Origin: Oscillospiraceae bacterium
Lineage (GTDB): Bacteria; Bacillota; Clostridia; Oscillospirales; CAG-272
NCBI GenBank assembly: GCA_009779295.1
Contig: WREN01000154.1
Coordinates: forward strand, 1 to 6,007
Length of the DNA: 6,007 bases
Reading direction: 5' to 3'
The notes under the pieces were generated by a model. That model worked only from the letters and a program-made list of their open reading frames with translations. It made no database searches and was not told where the DNA came from. Positions 4,173 through 6,007 of the stretch are shown here, in pieces (position 1 is the stretch's first letter; each line of letters starts with the position of its first letter). A program made the translations under genes and the position numbers.

Positions 4173-5906
4173 ATGGCAGATTTAACAAGAAAAAATAAAA
4201 CGGCAATTCCGGAAACTTTTTCCATTCACAAATTCGGGGGAATAAACAATTCGATATCCGAAGCGGGCGAAGCGAAATTTATGAAAAATTTCCGCATTAC
4301 GGACAATTTCAAACTTCAAAGACGACCGGGCAGCAGGCTATACTGCACTTTCGGCAGTTACGGAAATATCCGGGGCGCATGGTACGGACGGTACAATAAC
4401 GAGGAGGCATTATATGTTTGCGCGGGAAACAAAATCGTGAAATATGACGGCGTATATACGCAAATCGGAACTATCGGAACGAATACGGGCAAAGTTAATA
4501 TCTTCCCGCTGCATAACCGTTTGTACTTTTTTGACGGAACTGAAGCATATACGTATGATACTTCTGTTTTCGGACCCGCCGAACCGTATAAACCGATTTT
4601 GTACGTACAAGTGAACGAATTGCAGTCATACGCTTCCGAAGCGCAGAACCTGCTGACGCGGCAGTTCCGTATTCAGTACAATTACAATCATACGACTTAC
4701 GTTTTTAACTATATGCCGGTAGAATCGGTACAATCGCTTACGATTAACGGCGCGGATTATACGAACGCGTATGACTTCGCAATCAATCCGGCGACGGGCT
4801 CTCTGACGGTAACCGCGAAATCCGGCGTTCCGGCTTCGGGCATTGTGCATGTTACATGTACGATGGTTCCGCAATGCAGGAAAGATGAAATATTTGCCAA
4901 CAAATACCATGCCGTCCACAACGAGGACAACGACAACGTGCGCTTATTTTTATACGGCGTCAATAATACCGTATATTTCACGGAGGATATAAGCAAACGC
5001 GAAGGAATGTATGTTACCGTCGGCAATAAAATTGTGGCCGGAGACCCGAAAAACACGATAACTTCAATTTGCAGGCAGTTTGAAGACCTCGTCATATTTA
5101 CCGAAAACGATACATGGGTGATAAATAATCCCGTGAAAACGGCTGACAGCGTTTTCAGAAATACGTATCACTGCAAATATTCTCTGTCGCTGATCAGTTC
5201 GGCCGTCGGAAACGTAGGACAGGCGAATGTCCGGCAGATCGATTACAACTTGATATCGGCAGCGGCTGACGGCGCGTATCTTTGGGGTATCACAAGACTG
5301 TTCGACGAGCGCAACGTTAAATACATCTCTCTGCCGATAAGAAACAATGTGAATAAAGATTTTTGGTCGGGAGTGATTGCGCTTGATAACCGCCGCGACG
5401 GTGAAGTATGGTTTTATAACGACGGCGATACTTGGATCTATAATTACCGGACAAACGTCTGGTATTATTATGATAATATCGCCGCGGACGGATTCGTGAC
5501 GACCGAAAACGTTTCGTATTATTCGGGCGCTGAAATGTTCATAATGGATGAAAACTGCGATACCGACGCGGGAATACCGTTTGATGCGGCCTGGGAGAGC
5601 CAGTATATCGACTTCGGGCTGCCGCAGTACACCAAATCGCTGCAAAGGCTGTTCGTAACCCTTCAGCCGTATAGTTGCCTTGACGAAGTGAAACTCATTC
5701 CCGACAAAGGAGAAACTGCCGTTTTTGAAAATTTAAACAGCAGCACCGTTCCCGTAACCCACCGTTTGAGATTAAAAATAAACCGCTGCATATTCGCGCA
5801 GTTGATTCTGCGCGCCGAAGAAAAAGTTACCGTCAGCGGCGTTAAGGTTGAGTGGGTCAGAGACGGCGAAGGAAACTCCTTGAAAGGAGGTGATATAAAT
5901 GTTTAA
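4173..5906 (+). CDS. Phage structural protein, beta-rich, resembling podovirus tail stabilisation/hub proteins
   Basis: The 577 residues open with FGGINNSISEAGEAKFMKNF and LQRRPGSRLY (48-57). This matches the 'GG..., N.R..., RPG' opening of phage proteins annotated as stabilisation or structural proteins (P22 gp10-like in role). Repeating short strands such as EALYVCAGNKIVKYDG (78-93), NRLYFFDGTEAYTYD (115-129) and EVWFYNDGDTWIYNY (411-425) suggest a beta-propeller. A segment at about 145-232 (TINGADYTNAYDF and GSLTVTAKSGVPASG) looks like an inserted Ig-like domain. The C-terminal part AAWESQYIDFG...KSLQRLFVTLQP (472-499) resembles tail-protein sandwich domains. It lies 26 nt after terL with a modest AGAAGTGA site and overlaps the portal start by 8 nt. 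The tail role is inference from fold-like patterns; the structural nature is fairly secure. Confidence 0.7.
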   Translation: MADLTRKNKTAIPETFSIHKFGGINNSISEAGEAKFMKNFRITDNFKLQRRPGSRLYCTFGSYGNIRGAWYGRYNNEEALYVCAGNKIVKYDGVYTQIGTIGTNTGKVNIFPLHNRLYFFDGTEAYTYDTSVFGPAEPYKPILYVQVNELQSYASEAQNLLTRQFRIQYNYNHTTYVFNYMPVESVQSLTINGADYTNAYDFAINPATGSLTVTAKSGVPASGIVHVTCTMVPQCRKDEIFANKYHAVHNEDNDNVRLFLYGVNNTVYFTEDISKREGMYVTVGNKIVAGDPKNTITSICRQFEDLVIFTENDTWVINNPVKTADSVFRNTYHCKYSLSLISSAVGNVGQANVRQIDYNLISAAADGAYLWGITRLFDERNVKYISLPIRNNVNKDFWSGVIALDNRRDGEVWFYNDGDTWIYNYRTNVWYYYDNIAADGFVTTENVSYYSGAEMFIMDENCDTDAGIPFDAAWESQYIDFGLPQYTKSLQRLFVTLQPYSCLDEVKLIPDKGETAVFENLNSSTVPVTHRLRLKINRCIFAQLILRAEEKVTVSGVKVEWVRDGEGNSLKGGDINV

Positions 5907-6007
5907 CAAAAAAAATCTGAGCGTTACCGAAACATGGCGGCAGTACGAGTCCGGCAAAGACTACAAATACAGCATCAACCTGTACGATACCGTCAACGAG
6001 AACGAAC
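5899..6007 (+). CDS. Probable phage portal protein, N-terminal start only
   Basis: The visible 36 residues are MFNKKNLSVTETWRQYESGK followed by DYKYSINLYDTVNENE. From memory, portal proteins of Bacillota phages open with a similar 'W..Y..G..Y...INLY..V..NE' stretch followed by a Gly-X-Gln-Trp motif; that motif would lie past the window end. The start is certain: AAAGGAGGTGAT (5883-5894), a full match to the 16S tail, sits 8 nt before the ATG. That site also encodes the C-terminal KGGDI of the preceding protein. Position after terminase genes fits a portal. With so few residues the identification stays tentative. Confidence 0.6.
   Translation, partial: MFNKKNLSVTETWRQYESGKDYKYSINLYDTVNENE

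Noticed and set aside
5064..5645. Minus-strand ORF of 193 codons inside the 577-aa gene
   Set aside because: It is a shadow of the long plus-strand ORF, which sits in an operon with good overlaps; nothing recognisable is encoded.

Overview
The window looks like chromosomal DNA of a Gram-positive bacterium, probably a Clostridia-type member of the Bacillota. The reasons are strong purine-rich Shine-Dalgarno sites, a RarA/MgsA-type gene, near-consensus TTGACA/TATAAT promoters in an AT-rich intergenic region, and phage packaging genes of the kind common in that phylum. The organism call is inference; there is no rRNA or other marker gene.

Left part (1-2067, minus strand): a tightly packed four-gene operon read right to left. 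It holds a PHP-family metal-dependent phosphoesterase (2067-1204), a small putative lipoprotein (1222-755), a 64-residue helical protein of unknown function (750-556) and the N-terminal part of the AAA+ ATPase RarA/MgsA, which runs off the left edge. Junctions are overlaps or 4-5 nt gaps, so translational coupling is likely. The ribosome-binding site plus first ~14 codons of the PHP gene are a near copy of those of the 64-residue gene.

Middle (about 2100-2560, without long ORFs): this is the most interesting stretch. It has the full layout of a type I toxin-antitoxin locus. A 27-residue lysine-rich hydrophobic peptide (2319-2236, minus) is expressed from a strong promoter. Its mRNA can hide its Shine-Dalgarno in a perfect 7-bp hairpin and can pair its 5' and 3' ends. 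A consensus promoter on the opposite strand drives an antisense RNA of about 240 nt that covers the whole toxin mRNA and ends at a Rho-independent terminator. To its right lie a near-consensus Gram-positive LexA (SOS) box, three TTAATACC repeats phased at 10 and 20 bp, and an extended -10 promoter facing the phage genes.

Right part (2580-6007, plus strand): a phage packaging and structural module. It has terminase small subunit, terminase large subunit, a 577-residue beta-rich structural protein resembling podovirus tail stabilisation/hub proteins, and the start of a probable portal gene, all overlapping or close together. No integrase, repressor or replication genes lie between the bacterial operon and the terminase. 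The phage DNA therefore begins abruptly with the packaging module, either because the element is oriented that way or because it is a remnant or domesticated. The toxin-antitoxin pair at the junction may belong to the phage.
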